Source: Penicillus capitatus (taxonomy: Eukaryota; Chlorophyta). From it: DNA of 64,000 bases. This document shows, one piece after another, positions 9,903 through 21,914 of this stretch; the first letter of the stretch is position 1; every line of letters begins with the position of its first letter. Position numbers and translations under genes: made by a program. The notes under the pieces are model-generated. The model was not told the DNA's origin, ran no database searches, and saw only the letters and a list, made by a program, of their open reading frames with translations. The stretch is from assembly GCA_965649825.1 (NCBI GenBank), contig OZ287698.1:1302001-1366000 (forward strand), in the 5' to 3' direction.

Positions 9903-11745
9903 ATGGATACGACAGGAGAGAAGGTAAGGTAAGATGTGGAGTGCAAGAGACAGCGAGGAGCCGTCGCGATGTGACCTGCTCGAATGTGACGTCCTCCTTG
10001 GTAGGAAGATGAAATGCCACTCCGCAGTGCCGCGAATGGAGATCGGGATCAGCCAAAGAATGCTCCCGTCTTCTGCCTCACCCCCAATCAGTTTCGAAAG
10101 ATTCTGGATTTTGTTGCCGAACATGACAGCGACATCGAAGCTGCAGGTGAGCGACCCTTAGTCACAGAAGGATCCGTTGCCTCATCCACGGCATCTGATT
10201 GAAAAGGCATCTGCAAAATTGTGCCTTCCCGAGCGACATCCCATAGCTTCGTCCTCCCTGGCGAGACAGAGATTCGCCTCCATGAATCATTCGTCGACAG
10301 AGAAGAGACGACAGATACTGCTTCTGAAAAGTGAAAGATGTGGATCGTGATAAGGCGACCGTTTCTGATCGCGATGACAGGAAGACTGTGGTGCGAGAAT
10401 TTCGCCGTCGAGCAGAAAATGCGAGACAACATACATCTGATGTCATCGCCTGCGCCGAAGTGACCGAACAGATTGCCGATCCGCATCGTTCAGATGTTCA
10501 TCTGACATCCAGGCAGTGTACTGGCGCGAAATGGCGAGTCCTCGGCGACAGAAATTCCATCTGCCCTATGGGACAGTGCATCCCGACCATGTCAAGCGTC
10601 TCCTGCCTCAGCTCCCCACAGATCTCCAAGTGAGAAATACCGTGGTGATGTGACAGCGCATGTTGGGTGCGTTGAAGTCCTGGGTGCGATCCAAGGCCTC
10701 GTTGCTACGTCACCAGACAGTGGATATCGCAGGAGTGACGTTTCCAGATCTCCGCATTGCCTCTTTCGGATGCGGCATCTCCTGGACGACAGCTCCTTTC
10801 TGTATGCAGCTGCTGGATCTCTCTCTGTCCAGTGCTCCTATCATTTGGTACAGTATTCCACCATCGGAGCAGGCAACCTTTGAACAGTTTACGATGCAGC
10901 AAGCTTCAAAACACGTATATCATCATCCGCAGCCTCTCCATCGATCGTCCGATCCTAACGCAACGGACAGCCGTTCCCTGTTCAAGCAGTTTGTCATCTC
11001 GCCGAAGGATCTCGTCGAAGCAGGTGATCGCTTCTCTCTCCTGTCCATCTGTCGACGACATCTCTGCAGGTATTTCGGTATACCGAGCCGTGCAACGGGA
11101 AGGGGAGATCATTGCGACAGCTTTGAAAGGGTATTACTGTTGGATGACCACTGGGATCTGCACAAATGCATCGATCTCTTTAGCGCATCAAAGATGGCTG
11201 CCAATCGGCAGTCTCTCTGCTCGAAGCTCCATGCCGTTTGAGGAGATCCTCGTCAAAGAAGCCCTTTCTGTCGGTTGGCTCTCCTCTGGAGAAATCACTC
11301 CGCCGAGGAATGCAATGCAGGGAATCGGCTGAAGAGGACGAAACAGGAGCCGACGTCTTCTCAGGTCATCGTCATCCAGGAATACCATCTGCAGATCGAT
11401 CGCATCCGTCGACAACAGAGAGAGCTTCAGAGGAAAGGATGCAAAATGACGACGGTCGATTGGCCATACGGCAGCAATCCTTGTTCGATCTGTCATACTC
11501 CTGTGTTTTTCTCGATGGCGCTGCTGGCGCATCAGCCACATCCTTGTTGTCTGGAATGTGCCCTGAGCCAATCTCCGGGGCACCTCAAGGGAAGCTGCAT
11601 CATCTGCAGGCCAAAGCAATCGCTCTTTGAGGCTTTGGCGACAACACTGTGGAGATATCGACTCAAACGCAAAGATCCGCCAACTGTCGTATCAGATCTA
11701 CTGCTGCCGTTTGATCTGCGCCAAGAAAACGTGCAGAGTTTGTAG
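9903..11745 (+). CDS. KDM5/JARID1-like JmjN-JmjC-C5HC2 protein, predicted catalytically dead
   Basis: Exon 1 (ATG 9903) is joined by introns 9924-10004, 10147-10206 and several of about 50 nt, plus one of 27 nt at 10630-10656. Domains in order: JmjN (APVFCLTPNQFRKILDFVAE and, after intron 2, GICKIVPS); a pre-JmjC segment with AVYWREM; JmjC from TVDIAGVTFPDLRIASFG to VYRAVQREGEIIAT and RWLPIG; a C5HC2 zinc finger (NPCSICHTPVFFSMALL, CCLECAL, CIICRPKQSLFEAL). Animal KDM5 has W-H-x-E-D-H for the iron ligands; here it is W-T-T-A-P-F. The third ligand in AYHSGF is Y (GYYCWM), and the 2-oxoglutarate Lys of EPKTWY is Ile (APIIWY). No ARID or PHD was found. Likely a chromatin protein acting without demethylase activity. 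It ends TAG 11743-11745, 42 bp from the convergent FtsJ stop. Confidence 0.75.
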
Positions 11746-11787
11746 AGCTGGAAAAGACAATGCTCTTTGGCTAATAGATGTGTTCCT

Positions 11788-12711
11788 TCAAGAGTCCGTC
11801 TGACGCATTCGAGTCTTGCATATGAGATAAAACTCCCGTGAGGTCTTGCGAATGGCATCAGGGCGCATTCTGGAGATACTCTTGAAATGTTTTCGAGCGC
11901 CCTGGACGAATTCGTTGGTACCAGCCCCTTCAAACATCTTCATCACTAGATGTCCGCCCTCCTTGAGCACGCCTCGATGCACACCATCTCCTTGCCGTGC
12001 AGTAGAGTCATGGCCACAGAGAACATCATCGGCGCCGACGGCCAAGCGCAATGCCACGGCAGTGAGTTCAAGAGACCTGCCCACATCCAACGCGGCATGG
12101 CCCGAAGTGAAATGCAACATGTCGGAGAGAACAACATCGAAGCCCTAGATCTCTTCCTTTTCGGCGATGGCATCTCGGGGACGCTGATGTCACCTCAGGA
12201 GCATATCCCAACAGCGTGGCCATTTTCAGTTCCCGTGCATCGGCGTTGAGAAAATGCACGCGATCGTCGATGTAGGCATTCGGCATGATCAAGTCCTGAG
12301 ACACATGCGGTAGCTCTCACTCACTCTGCACGTCGTTTGGCTGTTTGGACTTGCTGATCGATGCCCAGAATCGTTCCATTGCGTTTTCGCGGGCCGAGTT
12401 CCTGACAAGCGACTTGCAGCCAGGCTCCTGGCACACATCCCAAATCGAGCACAGAAGCACCTAGACCGAACGCCTCTTCACGCCAGCCCCTTTCAAAAAC
12501 CCGACCCCTCTGGATCAGTCGATGCTTCTTCTGTATCTCGATCAGTTTGAACGCAGCGCGAGACACGTAGTTGAGGTTCTAAACAGGGACCAGAATCGTT
12601 TCCCCTGTCGATGTGGATCTGCACCTTGGCGTCGCGGAAGTATTTGTCGATCAGGACCTTCTTCGACCAACTCCCCATCGTGTCGTACAATTCGCCCGAC
12701 GCATGACACAT
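11788..12711 (-). CDS. FtsJ/RrmJ-type rRNA 2'-O-methyltransferase
   Basis: The N-terminal exon reads MGSWSKKVLIDKYFRDAK. After a 46-nt intron (gtgcagatcc...cctgtttag) it continues NLNYVSRAAFKLIEIQKKH. After another intron comes the SAM motif VLDLGCVPGAWLQVACQELG, then ILGIDQQ. Later exons give FLNADARE, FTSGHAALDVGRSLELT and GVLKEGGHLVMKMFEGAGTN, ending SREFYLICKTR. The Lys (VMKMFEG) and Glu (REFYLIC) of the K-D-K-E catalytic set are visible. The family methylates large-subunit rRNA (bacterial U2552 and its mitochondrial equivalent MRM2), so an organellar ribosome is a likely target; targeting is not proven. Start is ATG 12711 or 12678. The next gene on the same strand (PRPF39) stops 62 bp upstream. 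Confidence 0.85.
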
Positions 12712-12773
12712 GTTTAAAGATGATGGTCAAACAAACGAACATACAAAATCCAGTGACACGAACGATGCAATGG

Positions 12774-15153
12774 TCAGGTGGAATAGGAAGAAGATGTGTT
12801 GTATCCAGGATAGGATCCATAGCCAGCCGCCGCCGCAGCCGCCGCTGCGTATTGGTAGTATTGGGCGTACTGTTGTGCAGCGGGATTCTGTGCGAGGTAT
12901 TCAGACATGGCAGTTGATGTGACAGCTTGAGTGGTCTTGGCATCGGCAGCAGAGATCGTGCTTTCACTCTGTGTGACTTTGCCAGTCGCATTGTCCGTCT
13001 CTGCTGTCTCTCTGCGTTTGCGATGCAGAGAAGGGGCAATGGTACACATGCCAAAGAGCTCCAGATGCTGTCGGTGCATCTCCCCATACGTATGCACCTC
13101 TCCATGAAAGTCCAAGAAATTCAACAGACGTGCACTCATGGTACAGCGATCTTGCAATTCCAGTGTCTTGCCCTCATCGTGCTCTTTCAGTGAGATGCAT
13201 CTCTGGTAGAGAGCAATGACTCTCTGAACAGAGGCCTCGTCCTGAATGAGTTCTTCGAGCTGTATCGCTCCTTCCCAGACACCCAACAGATCTGGCCTCT
13301 TAGCAAGGACCTGATCCACAACGTCTCGGGCCTTCTCCTTTGCACCGAAGCGACGACACTGAATGTATCCGTATTGTGTGGCAAGAAATCCAATGATCTC
13401 TGAACCCTCTGTCTCCAGTTCTGTCTGGATTTTGCTCTCATAAAGCGCATTGGCCTTTTCCGGCGCATCTTGGCGGTATTCAAACGCAGCGTGTTGCAGG
13501 ATGCCTGGCAGTAGAGAAGGCGCAAGTGTGGATGTGACGTGTTCGTACGTGCTTCGAGCGTTCTCAACATCTCCTCTTCTCTCATAAAAGTGCGCCGCAA
13601 AGAGATGCATGTCGCTTTTATTTCTGCAGAACACCTGAACAGCCCTTCGCATCACATTGGTCGCTTCCAGTGCATCGATGGGCTCCATATAGAACACATA
13701 ACGCATCCAGAATTCGGGATACGAGGCACAAGCGACGAGACATCTCTCAAACAGAATGACAATCTCGCGATGATCTCCTTTGCTGCAAACAGCGTCTAGG
13801 TATTTCCACCAAGCCTGCAGTTGGATATTATCCAGCGGCTTCACATGGAAGTAAGGCCTCTTGATGCAATCCTCAAACTGCTGCCGGATCGTCAGTTGTT
13901 CAGAGGTTCTCTCGTAGAGCTCTGTCAAAGACTGAACCCAAAAATCCTTGACGGCCTGTTCGATGGGGATCTCTGCCGAGGCTTCGTCCATGTTGTCACC
14001 AGACATCACATCCGAACGTTTAGGCGAGCCGTTTTCTTGCATCTGAACATCGCCATCCACTTCGTCTGCCTTATCGGAGAGGTATTCCCGCTTCTCTGCC
14101 TTCTTCTTCAGCCACTGCTGTTTGTAAGATTCTGCATCAGCTTCACTCATGACGGCACTCAGTTCGTGCTCAGCTGCGAACTGAACAAACCTACGCCACC
14201 ACAGCGACCTGTCAGACCTCTGGCATGAGAGGATGGAGCTCAAATTATAACAGAAGAGTAACGAGATGAATTACCAAAAAATCAAACAGATGTTCTCTAT
14301 TTTGTGGTGCAGCACGGGACAGTCACTCTGTCATCCAGTGATCAAACGTGGACGAACGGTGAGGGAGTGAGATGCAGAGAGAATCACGTACTTTCCATGA
14401 TAGCCCTTCAGTTCCTTGCATGCCACAGAGAGCACACGGCCATACAACTGCGCCACATTCTGCATCTGTCCTTGATCCATCTCGAACTGAAAGTACTTGT
14501 CCCACAGAGGATGGCCCAGATATTCCGTCTCCACAAATGTCAGAGCGCGTTCGAACAAACTGCACAAACAAACACAGTGAGGGTGTGTGCGGTCAGGATG
14601 CAGAAGTGGGGATCCACCCACCCTCGAATGGCCTCTGCTTCATCGCTCGCTTTCGTCATGCGAAATGTGATGTAGTGCCCCCAGAGATCCACAGAATAGG
14701 GCACAGATGCCAATCCCCTCTCATAGACCTCGGTGGCAGCAGACAGTCCCAAATGTCGCATCGTAGCATCGGCGTATTTTTTCCAGTAGCCATAGCAAAG
14801 GGGATAGGCTTGTAAGAAAGCATCAAACACTTCAGCAATTTTGTGCATCTCATTCTGGGCATCATCACACAAAGTCATGGCACGTCACTCTTTTGTCGAT
14901 AAACACATCTGCACACCAGGCGTTCCACTGTGCTCAGGAGGTACGTCCACGTTTGGAAGTCTTCTGGATTGGTGGCCAGAACTTGACGATACTCTTCATA
15001 TTTCTGCTGTAAAGGATTCTCTGTCCCGCCACCCTCTGCAAGGCGCGTATGGCGTCCAAGTGTGAGACCGAATGCGGGTTCCTTACCAGATGGTGTTGGC
15101 TGAGACTCGCCTTCCGCCGCCGATGGCGTCGCTTCTTGAGCAGCGTCCGTCAT
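12774..15153 (-). CDS. PRPF39: Pre-mRNA-processing factor 39 (U1 snRNP-associated HAT-repeat protein)
   Basis: Four or more exons encode a protein made largely of HAT (half-TPR) repeats. Typical repeats are WTYLLSTVERL near the start, YGYWKKYADATMRHLG, VYERGLASVPYSVDLWGHYI, LFERALTFVETEYLGHPLWD and YLDAVCSKGDHREIVILFER. The large last exon (about 14243-12774) holds the remaining repeats and ends in a Tyr/Ala/Gln-rich tail (AQYYQYAAAAAAAAGYGSYP). PRP39 acts early in splicing with the U1 snRNP, binding the 5' splice site. That fits an organism with many tiny introns. The true ATG is at 15153 (MTDAAQEATPSAAEG); an open frame extends 24 bases further up from a TTG. It is head to head with the sulfotransferase, with 72 bp between start codons. 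Confidence 0.88.
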
Positions 15154-15225
15154 CGTGTGAGAGGCCACAGAAGTCAAATCCGAAGGCTCCGAGGCGACGC
15201 TACGCTCATCAATCTCATCTAAGCA
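15154..15225. promoter_or_regulatory. Compact bidirectional promoter region
   Basis: Only 72 bp separate the divergent start codons of PRPF39 and the sulfotransferase, so both promoters must overlap here or extend into the coding sequences. I see no TATA box. It illustrates how tightly genes are packed in this genome. Confidence 0.5.
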
Positions 15226-17464
15226 ATGACGCCGATACGCTTTGGCGCCTGTCTGGCCATCGGGCTCTGCATACTACTGGGGGGCGGGGCAGCCGATGAG
15301 ATTCTATCCGAAACGGACTGTCTGGCAACAGTCAATGCCTTTCACCAGAGGCGATTCCCAAACCTCATGGACAATGTTGATACGGAGAGAAAAAAGGATT
15401 ACCATCTGGAAGATTTCCTCTTCTTTCTGCACGTTCCTCGAACAGCAGGACGCAGTTTCTGGTCGTGTTTTCTCTATCGAGCCTATCCTGCATCGCAGAA
15501 ATGTGTCAAATCTTATGACAGCTTGAGATTGGAGCTCAGTCGGCCAGACTGCCGTCTCCTGGCTTCGCACGATGACTACAGCATCACAGATTTTCTCCCG
15601 GAGAATTTTAAAGTGATCACTCAGGCACGGGATCCAGTGGATCGAGTGATCAGTGCTTACGAATTTACGGCGATCGTCGCCGCTCGGGATCTCAATCCCA
15701 ATGCCACAAAGCCTCAAGAAGAAGACAAAGAGAAGGTCAAGACAAGAGACGTCTGGCCATGGCTCTATCTCGTACAGCTCTTTGACCGCTACACAGAACG
15801 GGTCATCGGTCTATTCTATAAGAAACAGACCGCATTCAAGCAAGGCACGTCTCCCTTTGCGATGGAAACGGCGACGCTGTTATGAGATGTTTGTATGACA
15901 GATCATCCAGAGGAGTATGAAGCGAGCTTGGATGCCTGGGTCGAGTCGATCTCGAAGAAGTCCGGCAGGACGTACTACTATCATCGAAAGACTCGAGAAT
16001 CGAAGTGGGAATTGACACAAGAAGAAAGAGCGAAGCTATTGCCGACATTGGATCCGTACAACAATTCCCTCATCATTCCTCTGAAGGCATTTGTGGAGTT
16101 TCCTATGGCGGAGGAGCTTGTGAACAATGCCATGACTTATCAAGTCAGCACCTCTTATGATGATACAAGGGAAGAGGGTGGTGGATAAGGTGTTGGGTCT
16201 GTCGAATGCTTCTTACTGGCAAGAGGCGGCCGAGATCCGAAGCTGTTCGGTGCATTACCAACGGGTACAGGAGAAGCTGCTCGAAATGGCCAAGGCACAG
16301 ATGGACAGAATGTTGCACATCTCACTGACACACAGACTCGATGAATCACTGCAATCCATTGCCGTGCGCAGCGCCGACGCCACGCGACATGTAGCAGGCC
16401 GTGCGTTTCTAGGGGACACTGAGATTGAATCTATCGGGACCGGCATGGAGCGGACATCCCGTTGAATTGCCTATAGAGGACACAGATGTAAGACGAGTGT
16501 CCTGTTTGTCATGACAGGAGCACGTGTCTGTATGCTTCAGGAGACGGAACTGGATTTGGAGAACTGTCGGCAGAATCTGACGCATCTAACAGATATGGAG
16601 CTACTCAAACTCCTTTTCAAAGTTTGCCTCGATCTGACAACGTGAACGCCATGACTCAACGCCTGTCCTTGTGGACGACAGTATCGAACACATTTGGACG
16701 AGAGTCGCGATGTTGCCAGAAGTCGTCGAAGAGTAACCGCCGCCGCCCATTCCCTCCATCATTCTTTCGAATGCTGTTCTCCGTGACAGAGTCGATTAAC
16801 AAAGCGTGAGTTTCTGCCGAGGTGGGACACCGCAGTGGCCAATCTTGAATACGTCCGAGAGATTCAAGTGAAACAAGACAGACGACGGAGAGCGATCGAA
16901 ATCTCACCTGCATCATTTCTGTCTTATAGGCAGAAGTCCTGCGAAGAAGAAAAGAGAAGGGCGAGAGTTTCACGACCTATCCCGAAAAGCGCAAAGAATC
17001 GGACAAGAAACAAAGTCCCCTCTGCGCATCGCACCTCTCGCTGCTGTCATGATCCGTGCTCCCATAGAGTTGCCTCTTTGGGCAGGCTACGTGCGTTGCG
17101 TGAATTCGACCATGAAGAAGATGAAGTTTGGCAAGATACGTACGATGGCGCATCTTGCTCTTCCGGACGAACGCCGTCCATACTTTACGAAGAAAGCACG
17201 TGCCAACATTCCTCAGTCAACCATCGATCTGATTCGAACGAAGAACTGGATGGATGTCGAGCTCTATGCCTACGCTCTACAACTCTACGAGACGCATCTG
17301 AAGTTTCAGACGGAGAACGATCTGTTGCCCGAGATCCCTGAGATCGATCTAAACGTCACGAAAGAGCCGCCTCCCAGTAAGTCGGATCGGGGCGGCGATC
17401 ATGCCGTAGCGTTGTGTGGTGTGCAGAGGCACCCCCTAAGCCCATTGTGCATGAGGAATTGTGA
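15226..17464 (+). CDS. Secretory-pathway sulfotransferase with internal WW domain and C-terminal HEEL
   Basis: The start gives a signal peptide or anchor (MTPIRFGACLAIGLCILLGG). PAPS-binding motifs follow: FFLHVPRTAGRSFW (5'-phosphosulfate loop) and ARDPVDRVISAYEF (3'-phosphate loop), as in carbohydrate sulfotransferases. A WW domain (AWVESISKKSGRTYYYHRKT then ESKWELT) lies at about 15936-16010. After a 46-nt intron comes VLGLSNASYWQEAAEIRSC and a helical stretch. The 3' part (17085-17340) reads LWAGYVRCVNSTMK, RRPYFTKKARANIPQ and NWMDVELYAYALQLYE, resembling the C-terminal part of sulfotransferases known from several algae. A final 50-nt intron (gtaagtcgga...gtgtgcag) leads to PPKPIVHEEL and TGA 17462-17464; HEEL resembles the KDEL/HDEL ER-retention signal. 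Joins at 15780-15895 and 16450-17040 are uncertain. An in-frame TGA at 15883 should lie in an intron. Confidence 0.7.
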
Positions 17465-17692
17465 TGGACGGGTTGATGTTGAGATGACGTGTTCATGACG
17501 TCCGCCTGATGGCGCAGTTTCACGTATGACGCGCGACGCTGTGCGAAACGTTATCGAATACGATGCTGCGCATCTTTTGCCGACGATCGAACATCGACGA
17601 TCACTTTTCCACCCTTAAGACGTAAGCTTCGCTCTGGAGGGTTGTATGACGTTGACAGATACCGAGTTGTGCTTGACAGGTGGGGATGGATT

Positions 17693-20142
17693 ATGGTGAG
17701 ACGCTGTTCAACTCTTCCGCCGAAGGGGCGCATCAAAAAGCTCCTCGTTGCCAATCGGGGAGAAATTGCCTGTCGTGTCATGACCACTGCCAAACGACTG
17801 GGTCAATCAGTCGCCGTGGACAGGCCTGGATGTGGACACGGTGCTGTGTGCTAGGCATTCCATGTGTCGCCGTGTACAGCACAGTCGATCGCTATTCGAG
17901 ACATGTTCGGATGGCAGACGAGACGGCGTGCATCGGTCCTGCATCGGCAGCGGAGAGCTACCTCAATGCCTCAGCGATTTTGGAAGTGGCTCGGCGTTAT
18001 GGAGCGACAGCTATTCATCCAGGATACGGATTTCTCTCGGAGGATCAACATTTTGCCGAGCGCTGTCGGAAAGAGGGTGTCGTTTTCGTGGGTCCATCTG
18101 CCGATGTGATCCGGACGATGGGCGACAAGAGCGCCGCCAAACAGATCATGCGCAGAGCCGGCGTTCCTGTCGTGCCTGGATACGACGGCGATGATCAAAC
18201 ACTCGACCATCTCATGCATCAGGGATGCGCTCACGTTGGGTTCCCTCTCTTGGTGAAAGCCACCGTCGGAGGAGGCGGAAAAGGAATGAAACTCGTCCAC
18301 CATAAAGATGAGCTCAAGGTGGCCGTCGATATCTTCCAAGATAAGGACACGACGGAGCACGACCTTAGGATGCCATTTCTTCTGCACAGCGCGAGGCACT
18401 GGCGTCCTTCGGTGACAGCCGAGTGCTGTTGGAGCGTTTTATCCGGAGACCGAGACATGTCGAAGTTCAGGTGATTGGGGATGTGCACGGAAATGTGCGG
18501 CATCTGTTCGAGAGAGATTGCAGTGTGCAGAGAAGACACCAGAAGATTCTGGAAGAGTCTCCAGCGCCCAACATCTCAGACGCTTTCCGAAAAGACATCT
18601 GTGCATCGGCCGTTGCTGCAGCGCAGACGGTTGGATACACCAATGCTGGCACCGTTGAGTTCATTCTGGATACCGAATCGGATGCCTATTTCTTTATGGA
18701 AATGAACACCCGTCTGCAAGTATGGCTGGTTCTGTTTGGCTTCTGGTTTAACGTCATGAGTGACGGTTAGGTTGAGCATCCAGTGACAGAAGGTATTTGT
18801 GGACTGGATCTTGTGGAACTGCAGTTTCTGGTGGCGGCTGGTGACGCGTTGCCGTTCCGACAGGAGGACATTGAACAAAGAGGGCACTGTATCGAGGCCC
18901 GTCTCTATGCCGAACTCCCACATCAGAACTTCTTACCGGGTGCCCATATAACGATCCCTTCCGACAGAAAACCATTTCTACGGTGACTGGCACAGGAGCG
19001 GGCAAAGTCGAACGGTGGAGGCTCCCCGCAGAGGCATCGGAGTTCTGTCTGCCATCAGGAGAAAGCCGCTCTCGAGTGGATAGTGGTGTGACTCAAGGAG
19101 ACGAAATTGGCGTCTTCTATGATCCCATGATCGCAAAGATCATCTGCAAAGGCGCAACACGAGACGAGGCGCTTCAGGAGTTGCACAAATCTTTCACTGC
19201 CCTTCAGGTGATCCACAATTCAGCCTAGGTCGTTCATCGATCTTCATCCAGGTCTGCGGCCTCCCAACGAATCTTACGTTTCTGGAACGGGTTATCGGGC
19301 ATCGCCGTTTTAGAAATGCCGAGCTGAGCACAGCCTTTATCGAAAACCATGAACAGGATCTCTTTGCTCCTGAGACCATCTCGCCAGAGATCGTGGCAGT
19401 GTCGGCGGCCATCTTGTCGGAGATGCTGCAGCAGAGATATCGACCTCCCGAACAGACATTTATGATTCCTTGGAACGCAGGTCGTCCCAGACGCCTCAAC
19501 CACAACTTTGAGCAAAGCCTGCATTTTTCCACACCTGAGGGTGCCTCCTACAACGTCTCTCTGGAAACCACAGAGACAGGAGATGTTCGTGTCACCTCTG
19601 ACGGCCAGACCATCAACATTTCGCAGCTCTCTGTCCAAGGAGATACGTTTTCGGCAGAGGTCGGGTGAAATTGGTGCTCTCTGCAGAGGACCGACCATGA
19701 GTTTTGCTTTGGCGTAGGTGAATGGCGTCGTGTGCAATGGATACTGCTGCATGTTTACAAGAGCTCGATATATCAGCATCTCAGTGTGGTCATCAAAAGC
19801 GCGTTGTCTGTTGCATATCGCTCTCCCAGAGTATTCTTTCAATTCCGTTTCTGCCCGGGGCTCTGGGAATATTGTTGCCCCTATGCATGGAAGAGTTGTC
19901 AAAGTATAGTAAATATATATATAGATATATACAGCATTCCGGCATTCCACTCATTGTTACTTATTCAGATAGCGGCTTCGGAAAAAGATCGAGTGCGGCA
20001 GGGAGATGTCTTGATTATTCTCGAGGCCATGAAAATGGAGCATGCAATCAAATCACCCACCGACGGTATCGTTGCCGGCATTTCTGTGAATACAGGATCC
20101 AGAGTTCACGATGGACAAATTCTCATGACGATTGAGCAATGA
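17693..20142 (+). CDS. MCCC1: Methylcrotonyl-CoA carboxylase alpha (biotin-carrying) subunit
   Basis: This mitochondrial enzyme carboxylates 3-methylcrotonyl-CoA in leucine breakdown. Order of domains: a short basic leader ([13 protein letters not shown]), biotin carboxylase N-domain ([15 protein letters not shown]), ATP-grasp ([49 protein letters not shown] then [15 protein letters not shown]), carboxylase C-domain ([10 protein letters not shown]), a linker, and a biotinyl domain ([13 protein letters not shown], intron, [15 protein letters not shown]) ending TIEQ. The biotin lysine is in EAMKMEH. The segment [20 protein letters not shown] is closer to MCC than to propionyl-CoA carboxylase alpha, which otherwise looks similar. 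At least seven introns occur. The last is AT-rich (about 19909-19970) with a TATA-type repeat. The matching beta subunit is not in this window. Confidence 0.82.
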
Positions 20143-20733
20143 CAAAGACAGCCCTTGATGTTGGTGGTGGTGGTGGCATCTTGATGGTGTGCCTTATTGA
20201 AAGAACAAGTATGTCGTGGTTTTACAAATGAGTTTTGCTTCGCTAGAACTTGTCCATTCGGAACTACATTGCAATCGATCCAAACATCGGGTGATTGTGA
20301 AAACATGAAACGAAATCGACCAATCCAGAATGACGAGTGCCAACACAAAAACAGGGCCCCAACTGTTTCTGCATTATCCAGCGACTGGTCACATTCTTTA
20401 CGCATCCTATTGGCACCAGGCCTATATATAGAACAACATTTTTGAACAGCTGTGTATGTATGGGCTAAAACATATCAGTGAATGCAAAACGAAAGGCGCA
20501 TGTCGTACAGTCTCCAAGACGAGCGTACAGGGGTATTTGTTTCCATAACCAGGCGCTTCAATATCGCCAGAATTATTGAGAGCATATCCTATCTACTATT
20601 TGTATGTATGTATATATGTGTATATCTCAGTCATAAAAGAACGCGGTGTGGAAATGGTGGGTATGAATGGTATTGAATAGCATCAATGCCAAATATGTTG
20701 TTGTTGTTGTTGTTGCCGGTTCTTTGCCAACAT
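20143..20733. other. Intergenic stretch with microsatellites
   Basis: No gene was found in these roughly 590 bases. They contain a (GGT)n tract near 20162-20178 and a (TTG)n tract at about 20697-20715, and several TATATA-like runs near 20610-20625. It separates convergent genes (MCCC1 and the coiled-coil gene), so it probably holds two 3' ends. Confidence 0.6.
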
Positions 20734-21505
20734 TCAATCGTTTCTATGGTGATGATGGTCGTCGGGATATTGCCTAGATGAACTTGCCACGTCTCGCGGC
20801 ACATCCGTTCCCTCCCTGGCGATACTTTCCTGAAGCTCCTCTATCAACTGGTCACGTTCACGTATCTGGGATCTGAGCTCCTGAACGAGGCGATTCATGT
20901 CTTGCGTCCAATCAAATACATAGCGCAGCTGTTTATTATTATCGCTGATGATACTGTAGAAATTGTTCGTGATCTCTGTCGTCCGTCGTTCCATATGTTG
21001 CATATCCTGTGTTAATCTACAACAGACAATGAAGGCGACCCACGTTCAGTCAAGGAGCACTATCCATATCATAATGTCGCACTCTCTGTGTTTGCGTCTC
21101 AGTGTTTTGCACTCTGCCAAAAGCGCTTGAAAATTGGAAGAATTGCAAGAGAGTCTTTCTAGATTCAGCTCTGGCTCTTCGCTGGGTGATGCACAAACAG
21201 CACTTCGTCGTGGTATCAATGGGTCCAGACACTGCACAACACAGAGATATGCATCGGTGATTTTTTGGCAAAGAAATTCCAGAAATGATTCGGTCATGTG
21301 ATAAGAGAAATTTTACCAGATTTTCGCCAGCGGCACTTCGCGATTCTGTTCGATGATTAGCCTGTCGCGATGCAGGTGAAGATGAGACAAAGCACCGCGC
21401 AAGACGGTTTCGTAGACGATGGGAAAGGCAATTCCCACTCTCTTCGCTTCCGCTGTTGCGGCGTTCAGGTTTAGGTCTCGATGCTTTGCTCTTTGGCTCC
21501 ACCAT
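20734..21505 (-). CDS. Small coiled-coil protein, unknown function
   Basis: Exon 1 (ATG 21505) encodes a basic Ser/Arg-rich N-terminus (MVEPKSKASRPKPERR). A middle exon reads FLEFLCQKITDAYLCVVQCL and NSSNFQALLAEC. The last exon has a heptad-like coiled coil (DMNRLVQELRSQIRERDQLI) and a His-rich end (YPDDHHHHRND). Introns around 21300 and 21010 are inferred from frame changes. I do not recognise the family; a centrosomal, kinetochore or tethering role would be guesswork. Confidence 0.55.
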
Positions 21506-21914
21506 GCTTAATCCGCGTCGACGAATCCAAGAACAGGAGCAGAATTTTCCGGATTTATTGGACGCCGTTGTTCGTTGACGACGGTTTTGCGCCGAAAATA
21601 GGGATGCGCAGAGGGACATGTCCGAACCACGTCCACAGATTTACATCATGATGCGCTTACATTTATCACCATTGACGCTTTACAGGCGCGTCAATTCTGG
21701 TAACCGTAGCTCTGTCATCTTTGTTAGACTCGTATGCAATCGCTTGCGAAGTGGAGGCGATCGGCCATTGGAATTATGAAAAGCCAGGCGATGTGTCAGT
21801 GGCCATCGAGGACGCAAGTCAATCCACAACTCCTCGTCACTCCCTTCTCCCACATCGACAGGGGCATCGTCATACAATCCTGCTCCATACCTATCACGCA
21901 TCGCAATTTGCTTC

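Noticed and set aside
15883-15885. In-frame TGA as selenocysteine in the sulfotransferase
   Set aside because: Several GT-AG introns can remove it, one of 93 nt giving a clean in-frame join (VIDHPEEYE). No selenocysteine element was looked for or seen.
17693-20142. Propionyl-CoA carboxylase alpha instead of MCCC1
   Set aside because: The [15 protein letters not shown] segment and following spacing fit methylcrotonyl-CoA carboxylase better, though a tree would be needed to be sure.
20690-20720. Functional role for the (TTG)n and (GGT)n tracts
   Set aside because: Simple microsatellites in a convergent intergenic region; nothing ties them to regulation.
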